The notes under the pieces were generated by a model. It worked only from the letters and a program-made list of their open reading frames with translations. It was not told the origin of the DNA and ran no database searches. The translations under genes and the position numbers were made by a program. 64,000 nt of DNA from positions 62,001-126,000 of the forward strand of contig JAYSCT010000001.1 in assembly GCA_041914785.1 (NCBI GenBank), given 5' to 3'. Source of the DNA: Pelomonas sp041914785 (GTDB lineage Bacteria; Pseudomonadota; Gammaproteobacteria; Burkholderiales; Burkholderiaceae_C). Shown in pieces: positions 36,448 to 46,309 of the stretch (the stretch's first letter is position 1; each line of letters opens with the position of its first letter).

Positions 36448-37329
36448 TCATGGCGGCGCGTCGCCCAGCCGCTCGAACTCGGCGATGACCTGCGCGCCGA
36501 ACAGCAGCAGCGTGGCGGCGATCTCCAGGCTCAGCAGCACGGCGATGGCCGTCGTCAGCGAGCCGTAGACGGTGCCGATCTGCGACAGCGTGCCGAAGTA
36601 CCAGACCAGCACATGGCGCGACAGCTCCCACAGCAGCGCCGCGGCCAGCGCCCCGATGAAGGCCAGGGGCAGCGATGGCCGGCCGGCGGGCATGACCAGG
36701 TAGACCGAGGCCAGCAGGAACACCTCGCCCGCGAAGCCCAGCAGGTACAGCATGACGCCTGACACGCCGTGCAGCGACCAGCTGCGGCCCAGCAGCTCCA
36801 CCTCGCGCTGGCCCAGCGCCTGGAAGCTGCCGGCCACGACCGTCACCAGCAGCAGGCCCACGCTCAGGCACAGGATGTACAGGTAGGGGATCAGCGCCGA
36901 CACCAGCGCGTGCCGCCGCCGGTCCGGGCGCCGGTGATGGAAGATGCCCTGCATGGCGCTCTCCAGCACGGAGAACGCCAGCGAGCTGAAGAACAGCATG
37001 CTGGCCAGCAGCACCCAGCCCATCACCTCCCGGTGGGCGAGAAAGCGCGCCAGCTCGGCCACGACGGCCGCCGACTGCCCCGGTACCAGCCACTCCAGGT
37101 AGCGGCCGACCGTCTGCAGCAGTTCGCTCTGCGGCACCCAGTGCGACAGCGCGATGACGCTGAGGATCAGCAGCGGCACGATGGACAGCAGCGCGTAGTA
37201 GGCCACGGCGCCCGCCAGCAGCAGGCCCTGGTTGGCGCGGAAGGCCTTCAGCGACTGCCACGCAAACCCCCAGGGGTTGTGCAGCAGCCGGGCGATCTGG
37301 CGCGAGAACTGGCGAACGAAGGCGCGCAT
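36448..37329 (-). CDS. YihY/BrkB-family inner-membrane protein
   Basis: 293 residues, six or so membrane segments. Seen: GAVAYYALLSIVPLLILSVI near 40-60 and the late PAGRPSLPLAFIGALAAALLWELSR and YGSLTTAIAVLLSLEIAATLLLFGAQV, typical of this family (once misnamed RNase BN). Function in bacteria is not settled; possibly transport. Confidence 0.9.
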   Translation of the reverse strand: MRAFVRQFSRQIARLLHNPWGFAWQSLKAFRANQGLLLAGAVAYYALLSIVPLLILSVIALSHWVPQSELLQTVGRYLEWLVPGQSAAVVAELARFLAHREVMGWVLLASMLFFSSLAFSVLESAMQGIFHHRRPDRRRHALVSALIPYLYILCLSVGLLLVTVVAGSFQALGQREVELLGRSWSLHGVSGVMLYLLGFAGEVFLLASVYLVMPAGRPSLPLAFIGALAAALLWELSRHVLVWYFGTLSQIGTVYGSLTTAIAVLLSLEIAATLLLFGAQVIAEFERLGDAPP

Positions 37330-37390
37330 GGTGGTGAGTGTGTCAAGGCGCGACGCGGCGCGCTGTCAGCGCGCGCCGACAATCCCGGCG

Positions 37391-37894
37391 ATGTCTGACT
37401 GGTTCTCACCCGCCCAGCTGTTCGGCTACGTGGCGTTCGTGCTGGGCGTCGGCTGCTTTCTGCAGACCGACGACCGCCGCTTCAAGTGGTTCATGACCGG
37501 CGAGTGCCTGGCTTACGTCATGCACTTCGCGCTGCTGGGCAACCCGACGGCCGTGGCCAGCTCGCTGATCTCGATGACGCGCTCGCTGCTGTCGCTGCGC
37601 ACGCGCTCGAAGTGGGTGGCGGTGGCCGTGGTGTGCGCCAACATCGGCTTCGGGCTGGCCATCGCCACGCAGCCCAGCGACTGGCTGCCGCTGACGGCCT
37701 CGTGCCTGGGCACCATCGCCCTCTTCACGCTGCAGGGCGTGCCGATGCGGCTGCTGATGCTGTGCGGCACGGGGCTCTGGGTGGCCAACAACGTCATCGT
37801 CGGCTCCATCGGCGGCACGGCGCTGGAGGTCGTCATCGCAGCGATCAACCTGACGACGATTGCGCGGATGCTGCGCGCCCGGCCGGCAGCCTAG
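37391..37894 (+). CDS. YgjV-family inner-membrane protein
   Basis: 167 residues. QLFGYVAFVLGVGCFLQTDD, then DRRFKWFMTGECLAYVMHFALLG, SLISMTRSLLSLRTRS: the YgjV pattern of five or six membrane segments with short loops. Function unknown. Divergent to the YihY-like gene. Confidence 0.85.
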   Translation: MSDWFSPAQLFGYVAFVLGVGCFLQTDDRRFKWFMTGECLAYVMHFALLGNPTAVASSLISMTRSLLSLRTRSKWVAVAVVCANIGFGLAIATQPSDWLPLTASCLGTIALFTLQGVPMRLLMLCGTGLWVANNVIVGSIGGTALEVVIAAINLTTIARMLRARPAA

Positions 37895-37917
37895 GCACCG
37901 GCGGGCGCGCCGCCTAC

Positions 37918-38367
37918 CTACTTGCTGCCCAGCGCGGCCTCCATCTTGGCGCGGTCGATGCGGCGCTCGAAGCCGCTGACGGCTGCCGCCACGTCGGGAT
38001 TGGTCATCAGCTCCTGCATGGCCAGCGCTCCCAACGTCTGGAAGGCAGCCACCATGCCGGCCTGGCCTTCGGCCTGCACGGCCTCGCGGGCCTGCACCTG
38101 GCAGCGCTCGGTCAACAGCGCCGTGAACAGCCGGGCGGCGGCCTCGTCGGCACCGTCGCGCGCCGCCTGGGTCACGTTGGACAGGTCCTTGTTCTCCGGG
38201 TGCGTGGCCATCGCGATGAAGATCCAGCGCGCCAGGTCCTTGCGGTCCTTGCCGGTGGTGTTGTCGCCCAGGCACGCCGCCAGCGCGGTGGCCTTGGGGC
38301 CCGCCAGGGCGGGCAGCGGCAGCGCGACAGCCAGTGCCAGCAGCAGTGAGGTGACAGGGCGTTGCAT
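37918..38367 (-). CDS. exported protein downstream of the lactonase-like gene
   Basis: 149 residues. Signal peptide (MQRPVTSLLLALAVALPLPALA). Mature part helical, with two cysteines (AACLGD, TERCQV) and a DLARWIFIAMATHP segment. No named family recognised. Lies 11 bp behind the metallo-beta-lactamase-fold gene, so probably on its transcript. Confidence 0.65.
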   Translation of the reverse strand: MQRPVTSLLLALAVALPLPALAGPKATALAACLGDNTTGKDRKDLARWIFIAMATHPENKDLSNVTQAARDGADEAAARLFTALLTERCQVQAREAVQAEGQAGMVAAFQTLGALAMQELMTNPDVAAAVSGFERRIDRAKMEAALGSK

Positions 38368-38378
38368 GGCGTGCGGTC

Positions 38379-39308
38379 TCAACGGTTGGTGGAGTAGTTC
38401 ACCGGCAGCCAGTCGTAGCCCTTGCCGTCCACGCGCAGCCGGCCGATGCCGGGGAAGCTGACGTGGGTGACGGCGACGTAGTAGCCGTCCTTGGCCGCGG
38501 CGGCGTAGGCAGCCTCGCGGGCCGGGCGGGCGGCGTTGGGGTCGCTGTCGAACTGGATGGTCACCGACGGGTCGGGGAACTGCACGGCGGCGACGTGCAT
38601 CAGGTCGCCCCAGAACATCATCTTCTGGCCCTTGCTCTCGGCCACATAGTTGCTGTGGCCGGGCGTGTGGCCGTAGGCGGGGAAGGCCTTCACGCCGGGC
38701 GCGATCTCCACGCCGCCCGGGCTGCCCTCGAAGGGCTTGAAGCGGCCGGCGTCGGCAAAGCCCTTGACCAGCGCTGCGATGGCCTTGCCGCCGTCACCGC
38801 TCTTGGCCACCTGCTCGGGCGCGAGCCAGAAGTCGCTGTCGCGCTTGTCGATGCGCAGCGTCGCGTTGGGGAACACGCTGCTGGAGGCGCCGCCGATGTG
38901 GTCGCCGTGCATGTGCGTGATGACGATCTCGTCGACCTGCTCCGGGCTGTAGCCCGAGGCCTTGAGGTTGGCCAGCACGCGGCCGGCGGTGGGGCCGAAC
39001 AGGCCGGCGGTGCCGGTGTCCACCAGCACGATCTTGCCGCCGGTGTTGACGAGGTAGGCGTTGACCGAGGTCTCCAGCGGCACGCCGAGGTAGGCGTGCT
39101 GCAGCGCGCGCAGCGTGTTGGCGGCGGGCTGCTGCAGCAGCTTGTCCACGGGCAGGTCGATGCTGCCGTCGGACAGCGCGGTGATCTCGAAGTCGCCCAG
39201 CTGCAGCCGGTACCAGCCCGGCGCCTGGCCCTTGAGCTGGGGGCCGGCGGCGAAGGCGGTGGCGCTGACGCCCAGGGCGAGGGCGGCGGGAAGCAGGCGT
39301 TTGAGCAT
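38379..39308 (-). CDS. periplasmic MBL-fold lactonase of the methyl parathion/dihydrocoumarin hydrolase family
   Basis: 309 residues, signal peptide (RLLPAALALGVSATAFA). Metal ligands seen: His132, His134, Asp136, His137 (THMHGDH), His214, Asp235, His282. The protein follows methyl parathion hydrolase (MPH) closely from memory, e.g. WYRLQLGDFEITALSDGS, ETSVNAYLVNTG, GLFGPTAGRVLANLKASGY, VSFPGIG, PVNYS. At positions that changed when MPH arose from a dihydrocoumarin hydrolase ancestor, this protein has the ancestral states: Leu57 (MPH 72), His238 (258), Ile251 (271), Phe253 (273). So lactone hydrolysis is more likely than organophosphate hydrolysis. GGAG precedes the ATG. Divergent to a sigma-54-controlled TonB receptor. 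Confidence 0.88.
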   Translation of the reverse strand: MLKRLLPAALALGVSATAFAAGPQLKGQAPGWYRLQLGDFEITALSDGSIDLPVDKLLQQPAANTLRALQHAYLGVPLETSVNAYLVNTGGKIVLVDTGTAGLFGPTAGRVLANLKASGYSPEQVDEIVITHMHGDHIGGASSSVFPNATLRIDKRDSDFWLAPEQVAKSGDGGKAIAALVKGFADAGRFKPFEGSPGGVEIAPGVKAFPAYGHTPGHSNYVAESKGQKMMFWGDLMHVAAVQFPDPSVTIQFDSDPNAARPAREAAYAAAAKDGYYVAVTHVSFPGIGRLRVDGKGYDWLPVNYSTNR

Positions 39309-39388
39309 CGTGAATCTCCAGGGGGGTGGGGAAGCTGAGCGGCGCAGCATATCGGCGTGCCCGGGGCTTTGCAGGCCGCGGGGTTGCT

Positions 39389-39403
39389 GTCCGGGTTCTG
39401 GAC
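39389..39403. promoter_or_regulatory. palindrome, probable activator site 1 for the TonB receptor promoter
   Basis: GTCCGGGTTCTGGAC. Read from the other strand its arms are GTCCAG and CCGGAC with a 3-bp spacer, identical in both arms to the site at 43344. It lies 123 bp before the -24/-12 promoter at 39512, a usual distance for a sigma-54 activator. Confidence 0.6.
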
Positions 39404-39422
39404 AACGGCCGCACGGCCGGAT

Positions 39423-39437
39423 GACTGGAATCCGGAC
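39423..39437. promoter_or_regulatory. degenerate second copy of the activator palindrome
   Basis: GACTGGAATCCGGAC keeps the right half-site CCGGAC and parts of the left. It starts 34 bp after site 1 and 89 bp before the promoter; paired sites are common for this activator class. Confidence 0.4.
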
Positions 39438-39483
39438 AGGCGTCGGCCCCGCCGCCGCGAAATTCAGGGTCAACCCGCAAGGG

Positions 39484-39500
39484 TTGGCACGGGGTTCGCC
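39484..39500 (+). promoter_or_regulatory. alternative -24/-12-like element
   Basis: TTGGCACGGGGTTCGCC, GG-N10-GC spacing, perfect -24 half and one change in the -12 half. Competes with the better-placed element at 39512; one of them may be chance. Confidence 0.35.
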
Positions 39501-39511
39501 CCAGGTTGGCC

Positions 39512-39528
39512 CGGGCATGGCTTTTGCG
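39512..39528 (+). promoter_or_regulatory. sigma-54 promoter of the TonB receptor gene
   Basis: CGGGCATGGCTTTTGCG, GG-N10-GC spacing, 44 bp before the ATG. It matches the element before the first ABC transporter (43452) at 13 of 17 bases, which supports it over the nearby alternative. Confidence 0.55.
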
Positions 39529-39571
39529 CAAAGGCTCCTGGCACCACGAAAACCACACCAGGAGACAAGCC

Positions 39572-41761
39572 ATGCCCCGACGCCTACCGGCGCCCTCGCG
39601 CCTGCACCTCGCCGCCCTTGCCGCGCTGGGCGCGCTGACCGCCCTGCCCGCCGCCGCCCAGACCGCGCCGGCCGAACCCACGGCCACGCTGGAGGCCGTG
39701 AAGGTCACCGCGCGCAAGCGCGAGGAGACGCTGCAGGACGTGCCCGTGGCCGTCACGGCGCTGACGGCCGAGCAGCTGGACAAGCTGGCCATCAAGGACC
39801 TTGGCGACCTGCAGGGCCAGGTGCCCAACCTGACCATCTACGCCGCGCGCGGCAGCAACACGACGATCACGACCTTCATCCGCGGCGTGGGCCAGGCGGA
39901 CCCGCTGTGGGGCGTGGACCCGGGCGTGGGCATCTACTTCGACGACGTCTACATCGCCCGCCCGCAGGGCGCGCTGCTGGACGTGTACGACGTGCAGCGC
40001 GTGGAGGTGCTGCGCGGCCCGCAGGGCACGCTGTACGGCAAGAACACGGTGGGCGGCGCGGTGAAGTACGTCAGCAAGCCGCTGCCGCAGAAGACCGAAG
40101 GCGCCGTCACGCTGGCGCTGGGCAGCTACGGCCAGGTCAATGCCAAGGGCGCGGTGGGCGCGGCCACCGACGACGGCCAGTTCCGTTTCCGCCTGGCCGG
40201 CGCCAGCCTGAACCGCGGCGGCTTCGGCAAGAACCTGACCGACGGCAGCCCCGTGAGCGACCAGGACACGACCAGCGGCCGCGTCTCGGCCGGCTGGTTC
40301 CCGACCGGCTCCACCTTCAATGCGCAGGTGTCGGTGGACCGCACGGTGGACGCGTCGCACATGCGCGGCTTCCAGCGCCTGAACGTGAACGCGTTCGACC
40401 CCGCGAAGACGCCGCCCACGACGGGCCGCTTCGACATCGCCTCCGGCATGCCCAACGCCAACCGCACCACCAGCGAGGGCGAGTCGCTGGCGCTGAACTG
40501 GGGCGTTAACAACGACTGGAGCCTGAAGTACATCCTGGCGCATCGCGCGTCCGACACGAACACGTCCATCGACTTCGACGGCCTGCCCAACAAGATCGCC
40601 GACGTGCGCGCCGAGTACCACGACAGCTCGCAGAGCCACGAGCTGCAGGCCATCTATGAAGGCGACCGCAGCTCGGGCGTCGTGGGCCTGTACTACTTCG
40701 ACGGCAAGGCCGGCGGCACGGTGCGCAACAACTTCTTCAACCTGAGCTTCGGCACCACCAACGGCACGGTGTTCACAAAGGGCCAGGCCATCTTCGGCGA
40801 CTGGAGCTGGCGGCTGACGAAGGACTTCTCCGTCAGCACCGGCCTGCGCTACACGAAGGAGACCAAGCGCGCCGTCGTGCTGAACCAGACCTTCGCGAAC
40901 GACAGCTTCAGCGGCGCGCCGCTGACGACGCCGGCCAACTTCGACAACTCGCGCGAGGTGACCAACACGTCGCCGCGCCTGTCGCTGGAATACAAGGCCA
41001 GCAATGCGGTCAAGCTCTACACGACGGCCTCGCGCGGCTTCAAGAGCGGCGGCTACAACATCCGCGCCAACACGCTGGCCTTCCCATCCTCGGGCCGGCC
41101 GTTCGAGGACGAGAAGCTGGACTCGCTGGAGGTGGGGGCCAAGATGGTGCTGGACGGCGGCCGGCTGGAGCTGAACACCGCCCTGTTCCACAACAAGTAC
41201 AAGAACGTGCAGCTGTCGGTGTTCACCAGCTACACGACACCCGCCGGCCAGCCGGGCTTCTTCGGCGACTTCACGAACGCCGGCAAGGCCACGCTGCAGG
41301 GCGGCGAGGTCGAGTTCCTGTGGGTGCCGGCCAGCGACTGGCGCATCAGCGGCCACTTGGCCTACCTGGACGCCAAGTACGACGAGTACATCGACCGCGG
41401 TGTCAATGTGGCGGCGGACAAGAAGTTCACCAACACGCCGCGCCTGCAGGGCGGCATCAACATCGAGAGCACGGTGGCGCTGCCGGTGGGCCTGCTGCGC
41501 ACGCGGCTGGGCGTCACGCACCGCAGCAAGGTCTACCCGACGACGGACCTGTCGGAGTCGCTGGCGCAGCCGGCCTACACGCTGGTCAACGCCGGGCTGA
41601 TCTGGGAGAAGGACGCGAAGCTGAGCTTCTTCGTGCAGGGCGCCAACCTGACCGACAAGGCCTACAAGACGGACGGCTACAACATCGCGGCGCTGGGCGT
41701 GCTGAACGCGTACTACGGCGCGCCGCGCACGTTCACCGTCGGTGGGACATACAAGTTCTGA
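39572..41761 (+). CDS. TonB-dependent receptor under probable sigma-54 control
   Basis: 729 residues. GGAGA precedes the ATG. Signal peptide (LHLAALAALGALTALPAAAQ); TonB-box/plug start LEAVKVTARKREETLQDVPV, then IRGVGQADPLWGVDPGVG, VYDVQRVEVLRGPQGTLYG and GGAVKYVSKP. The barrel ends GAPRTFTVGGTYKF, with terminal Phe. The 'ARKREETLQDVPVAVTAL' plug type is common in receptors for non-iron, often carbon-source, ligands. Followed by a strong terminator. It sits between the lactonase-like gene and the sigma-54 activator, so it is likely the outer-membrane gate of this system. Confidence 0.93.
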   Translation: MPRRLPAPSRLHLAALAALGALTALPAAAQTAPAEPTATLEAVKVTARKREETLQDVPVAVTALTAEQLDKLAIKDLGDLQGQVPNLTIYAARGSNTTITTFIRGVGQADPLWGVDPGVGIYFDDVYIARPQGALLDVYDVQRVEVLRGPQGTLYGKNTVGGAVKYVSKPLPQKTEGAVTLALGSYGQVNAKGAVGAATDDGQFRFRLAGASLNRGGFGKNLTDGSPVSDQDTTSGRVSAGWFPTGSTFNAQVSVDRTVDASHMRGFQRLNVNAFDPAKTPPTTGRFDIASGMPNANRTTSEGESLALNWGVNNDWSLKYILAHRASDTNTSIDFDGLPNKIADVRAEYHDSSQSHELQAIYEGDRSSGVVGLYYFDGKAGGTVRNNFFNLSFGTTNGTVFTKGQAIFGDWSWRLTKDFSVSTGLRYTKETKRAVVLNQTFANDSFSGAPLTTPANFDNSREVTNTSPRLSLEYKASNAVKLYTTASRGFKSGGYNIRANTLAFPSSGRPFEDEKLDSLEVGAKMVLDGGRLELNTALFHNKYKNVQLSVFTSYTTPAGQPGFFGDFTNAGKATLQGGEVEFLWVPASDWRISGHLAYLDAKYDEYIDRGVNVAADKKFTNTPRLQGGINIESTVALPVGLLRTRLGVTHRSKVYPTTDLSESLAQPAYTLVNAGLIWEKDAKLSFFVQGANLTDKAYKTDGYNIAALGVLNAYYGAPRTFTVGGTYKF

Positions 41762-41782
41762 GGTGAAGCGCAGCGCCTTCGA

Positions 41783-41807
41783 GGGCGGCCCGGCGGGCCG
41801 CCCTTTT
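41783..41807 (+). terminator. factor-independent terminator of the TonB receptor gene
   Basis: Perfect 9-bp stem GGGCGGCCC-GGC-GGGCCGCCC followed by TTTT, 21 bp after the stop codon. Confidence 0.85.
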
Positions 41808-41861
41808 GCTCTTCGCGAATCGCTTCGGGAGCGGTTGCCGGCGCGGTACATTGCGCCGGCC

Positions 41862-43367
<1,506 letters not shown>

Positions 43368-43451
43368 ATTTCAGACACTCCCGCCGTCCCTAACGGCCAA
43401 AAACCTCGGGACAACCCGCACGAAAACCGGCCCCGGCGCCCCCTTCCCCGC

Positions 43452-43468
43452 CGGGCACGGCCCTTGCA
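43452..43468 (+). promoter_or_regulatory. sigma-54 promoter of the first ABC transporter operon
   Basis: CGGGCACGGCCCTTGCA: GG-N10-GC spacing and one mismatch to the YTGGCACGRNNNTTGCW consensus. It starts 76 bp before the binding-protein ATG. Confidence 0.75.
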
Positions 43469-43527
43469 AAAAGGGAAGTTGAATGTCTGCCGACAGAGCA
43501 GACCGAGAACTTCAGGAGACAAAGCCC

Positions 43528-44727
43528 ATGCGCCTCACCACGCGCCGCTTCGCCCTCGCCGCTGCCACCCTGGCCGCGACCCTGCCCGGCCTGACCCTGG
43601 CCGCCGGCAACGAGATCCGCATCGCCCACGTCTACAGCAAGACCGGCCCGCTGGAGGCCTACGGCAAGCAGACGCAGATCGGGCTGATGATGGGGCTGGA
43701 CTACGCCACCGGCGGCACGATGACCGTGGCCGGCAAGAAGCTCGTCGTCATCGAGAAGGACGACCAGGGCAAGCCCGACGTGGGCAAGAGCCTGCTGGCC
43801 GCGGCCTACGGCGACGACAAGGCCGACATTGCCGTCGGGCCGTCGTCCAGCGGCGTCGCGCTGGCCATGCTGCCGGTGGCCGAGGAGTACAAGAAGATCC
43901 TGCTGGTGGAGCCCGCCGTGGCCGACTCCATCACCGGCGACAAGTGGAACAAGTACATCTTCCGCACCGGCCGCAACTCGTCGCAGGACGCCATCGGCAA
44001 TGCCGTCGCGTCCGACATCGCCGGCCTGAACATCGGCATCCTGGCGCAGGACTACGCCTTCGGCCGCGATGCCGTGAAGGCCTACAAGGAAGCGCTGAAG
44101 AAGGCCAAGATCGTCCACGAGGAATACCTGCCCACCGCGACGACCGACTTCACCGCCGGCATCCAGCGCCTGGTCGATTCGCTGAAGGACAAGCCCGGCC
44201 CCAAGGTCATTGCCGTCGTGTGGGCGGGCGCCACCACGCCCTTCGGCGCGCTGGCCGCGCTGGACCTCCAAAAGCGCTACGGCATCGCCGTGGGCTCGGG
44301 CGGCAACATCCTGCCGGCCATGACGGCCTACAAGCAGTTCCCCGGCATGGAAGGCGCGACTTACTACTACTTCGGCATCCCGAAGAACCCGGTCAACGAG
44401 TGGCTGGTGGCCAACCACTACAAGCAGTTCAAGGCACCGCCCGACTTCTTCACCGCGGGCGGCATGAGCGCCGGCATCGCGCTGGTGGAGGCCCTCAAGA
44501 AGACGACGGGCGACACCACCACCAACAAGCTCATCAAGACCATGGAGGGCATGAGCTTCGAGACGCCCAAGGGCAAGATGACCTTCCGCGCGGAAGACCA
44601 CCAGGCGATGCAGTCGATGTACCACTTCCGCATCAAGGCGGACCCGGCCTTCCCATGGGGCGTGCCGGAGCTGGTGCGGGAGATCAAGCCCGAGGAAATG
44701 GCCGTGCCCATCCGCAACAAGCGCTGA
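43528..44727 (+). CDS. ABC transporter periplasmic binding protein 1 (branched-chain/HAAT type)
   Basis: 399 residues, signal peptide with twin-Arg-like start (MRLTTRRFALAAATLAATLP) ending TLAAG. Periplasmic-binding type-1 fold: IRIAHVYSKTGPLEAYGKQT, VGPSSSGVALAMLPVAEEY, IGILAQDYAFGRDAVKAYKE, TFETPKG-type end. CAGGAGA precedes the ATG. First gene of a six-gene run. Members bind amino acids, urea, aromatic acids and other small molecules; the ligand here cannot be read from sequence. Confidence 0.93.
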   Translation: MRLTTRRFALAAATLAATLPGLTLAAGNEIRIAHVYSKTGPLEAYGKQTQIGLMMGLDYATGGTMTVAGKKLVVIEKDDQGKPDVGKSLLAAAYGDDKADIAVGPSSSGVALAMLPVAEEYKKILLVEPAVADSITGDKWNKYIFRTGRNSSQDAIGNAVASDIAGLNIGILAQDYAFGRDAVKAYKEALKKAKIVHEEYLPTATTDFTAGIQRLVDSLKDKPGPKVIAVVWAGATTPFGALAALDLQKRYGIAVGSGGNILPAMTAYKQFPGMEGATYYYFGIPKNPVNEWLVANHYKQFKAPPDFFTAGGMSAGIALVEALKKTTGDTTTNKLIKTMEGMSFETPKGKMTFRAEDHQAMQSMYHFRIKADPAFPWGVPELVREIKPEEMAVPIRNKR

Positions 44728-44740
44728 ACGCGGGCGGCCC

Positions 44741-45484
44741 GTGCTCGAAACCAAAAACCTGACGATCCGCTTCGGCGGCCACGTGGCCGTCGACGGCGTG
44801 TCGTGCGCCTTCCAGCCCGGCACGCTGACGGCCATCGTCGGCCCCAACGGCGCGGGCAAGACGACGTACTTCAACCTGATCTCCGGCCAGTTGCCCGCGA
44901 CGAGCGGCGAGGTGTGGCTGGACGGCGAGAACCTGACCAAGCAGCCCGCGCCGGTGCGCACGCGGCGCGGGCTGGGGCGGGCCTTCCAGCTGACGCAGCT
45001 GTTCGCGCACCTGACCGTGCTGGAGAACGTGCGGCTGGCGGTGCAGGCGCGGCGCGGCCTGGGGCTGCGCATGCTGTCGGTGTGGCTGTCGCATCGGGAG
45101 CTGATAGCCGAGGCGCGTTCCATTCTTGAGCGCGTGCGGCTGGCGTCGCGCGCCGACGACCTGGCGGCCAGCCTGCCACATGGCGACCAGCGCAAGCTCG
45201 AAGTGGCGATGCTGATCGCGCTGGACCCGAAGGTCTATCTGTTCGACGAGCCGACGGCCGGCATGAGCGTGGACGAGGTGCCCGTGGTGCTGGACCTGAT
45301 CCGCGCGCTGAAGGCGGAGAAGAAGCACACGCTGCTGCTGGTGGAGCACAAGATGGACGTCGTGCGCGAGCTGGCCGACCGCATCATCGTGCTGCACCAG
45401 GGCAAGCTCGTCGCTGATGGCGACCCGGCCACGGTCATCGCCTCGCCCATCGTGCAAGAGGCTTACCTGGGGGTGGCGGCATGA
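44741..45484 (+). CDS. ABC transporter ATPase 1a (LivG type)
   Basis: 247 residues, GTG start. Walker A GPNGAGKTT, Q-loop GRAFQLTQLF, signature LPHGDQRKLEVA (variant of LSGGQ usual for LivG), Walker B VYLFDEPTAGM, and the LivG-specific helix LLLVEHKMDVV. Hydrolyses ATP for import together with the LivF partner whose start overlaps its stop. Confidence 0.94.
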   Translation: MLETKNLTIRFGGHVAVDGVSCAFQPGTLTAIVGPNGAGKTTYFNLISGQLPATSGEVWLDGENLTKQPAPVRTRRGLGRAFQLTQLFAHLTVLENVRLAVQARRGLGLRMLSVWLSHRELIAEARSILERVRLASRADDLAASLPHGDQRKLEVAMLIALDPKVYLFDEPTAGMSVDEVPVVLDLIRALKAEKKHTLLLVEHKMDVVRELADRIIVLHQGKLVADGDPATVIASPIVQEAYLGVAA

Positions 45485-46218
45485 GCACGCCGTTGCTGTC
45501 GCTGAAGGGCGTGCACACGCACGTCGGGGCGTATCACATCCTGCACGGTGTGGACCTTGTGGTGCCGGCCGGCCAGGTGACGATGCTGTTAGGCCGCAAC
45601 GGCGCGGGCAAGACGAGCACGCTGCGCACGCTGATGGGGCTGTGGACGGCGAGCGCCGGCACGGTGACGTTCAAGGGCGAGGACATCACGAAGCTCGCCA
45701 CGCCCGACATCGCGTCGCGCGGCATCGCCTACGTGCCCGAGACGATGGGCATCTTCGGCGAGCTGAGCGTGGCGGAGAACCTGCTGCTGGCGGCCCGCTC
45801 GGCCAAGCGGCTTGGTGATTTGGACGCGCAGCGGCTGGACTGGTTGTTTGGCCTGTTCCCCGCGCTGAAGACCTTCTGGCATCACCCGGCGGGCAAGCTC
45901 AGCGGGGGGCAGAAGCAGATGGTGGCCATCGCCCGTGCACTGATCGAGCCGCGCGAGCTGCTGGTCATCGACGAACCGAGCAAGGGCCTGGCGCCGGCAA
46001 TCGTCGCTAACCTGATTTCTGCGTTGCGGGAGTTGAAGGCGATGCAGACGACGGTGCTGCTGGTGGAGCAGAACTTCCGCGTCGCTGCGGAGTTGGGCGA
46101 TTCGGTGGCGGTGATGGATGACGGACGGATCGTGCATCGCGGAGCGATGCGGGAGTTGATCGAGGACTCTGGGTTGCAGCAGCGGCTGTTGGGGTTGTCG
46201 TTGGGGGCGCATCAATGA
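45481..46218 (+). CDS. ABC transporter ATPase 1b (LivF type)
   Basis: 245 residues. Walker A GRNGAGKTST, signature LSGGQKQMVAIARAL, Walker B LLVIDEPSKGLAP, H-loop region TVLLVEQNFRVA. ATGA overlap with the LivG-type gene. All catalytic residues are normal, in contrast to the second LivF at 50034. Confidence 0.94.
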   Translation: MSTPLLSLKGVHTHVGAYHILHGVDLVVPAGQVTMLLGRNGAGKTSTLRTLMGLWTASAGTVTFKGEDITKLATPDIASRGIAYVPETMGIFGELSVAENLLLAARSAKRLGDLDAQRLDWLFGLFPALKTFWHHPAGKLSGGQKQMVAIARALIEPRELLVIDEPSKGLAPAIVANLISALRELKAMQTTVLLVEQNFRVAAELGDSVAVMDDGRIVHRGAMRELIEDSGLQQRLLGLSLGAHQ

Positions 46219-46270
46219 CGCGCTACCCGTTGGCCCTGGTTTTTGCCGAGTGTGGTGCCGGGCGCGCATC

Positions 46271-46287
46271 CCGGCACGGCACTCGCC
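46271..46287 (+). promoter_or_regulatory. -24/-12-like element before the first permease gene
   Basis: CCGGCACGGCACTCGCC, GG-N10-GC spacing, perfect GGCACG and a changed -12 half (TCGC). It lies 23 bp before the ATG. No activator palindrome found nearby, so it is weaker evidence than the element at 43452. Confidence 0.3.
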
Positions 46288-46309
46288 ACCACCCAGAAGT
46301 AGCGAGCCA

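Noticed and set aside
38379..39308. Calling the MBL-fold enzyme an organophosphate hydrolase
   Set aside because: Key residues match the lactonase ancestor rather than MPH.
39309..39388. GGGCACG...ATGCT on the minus strand as a sigma-54 promoter for the lactonase gene
   Set aside because: Spacing is GG-N11-GC, one base too long for sigma-54; not called although shared activation from the palindrome remains conceivable.
46200..46262. GG...GC element in GTTGGCCCTGGTTTTTGCC as a sigma-54 promoter
   Set aside because: Spacing is N11; the element at 46271 has the correct N10.
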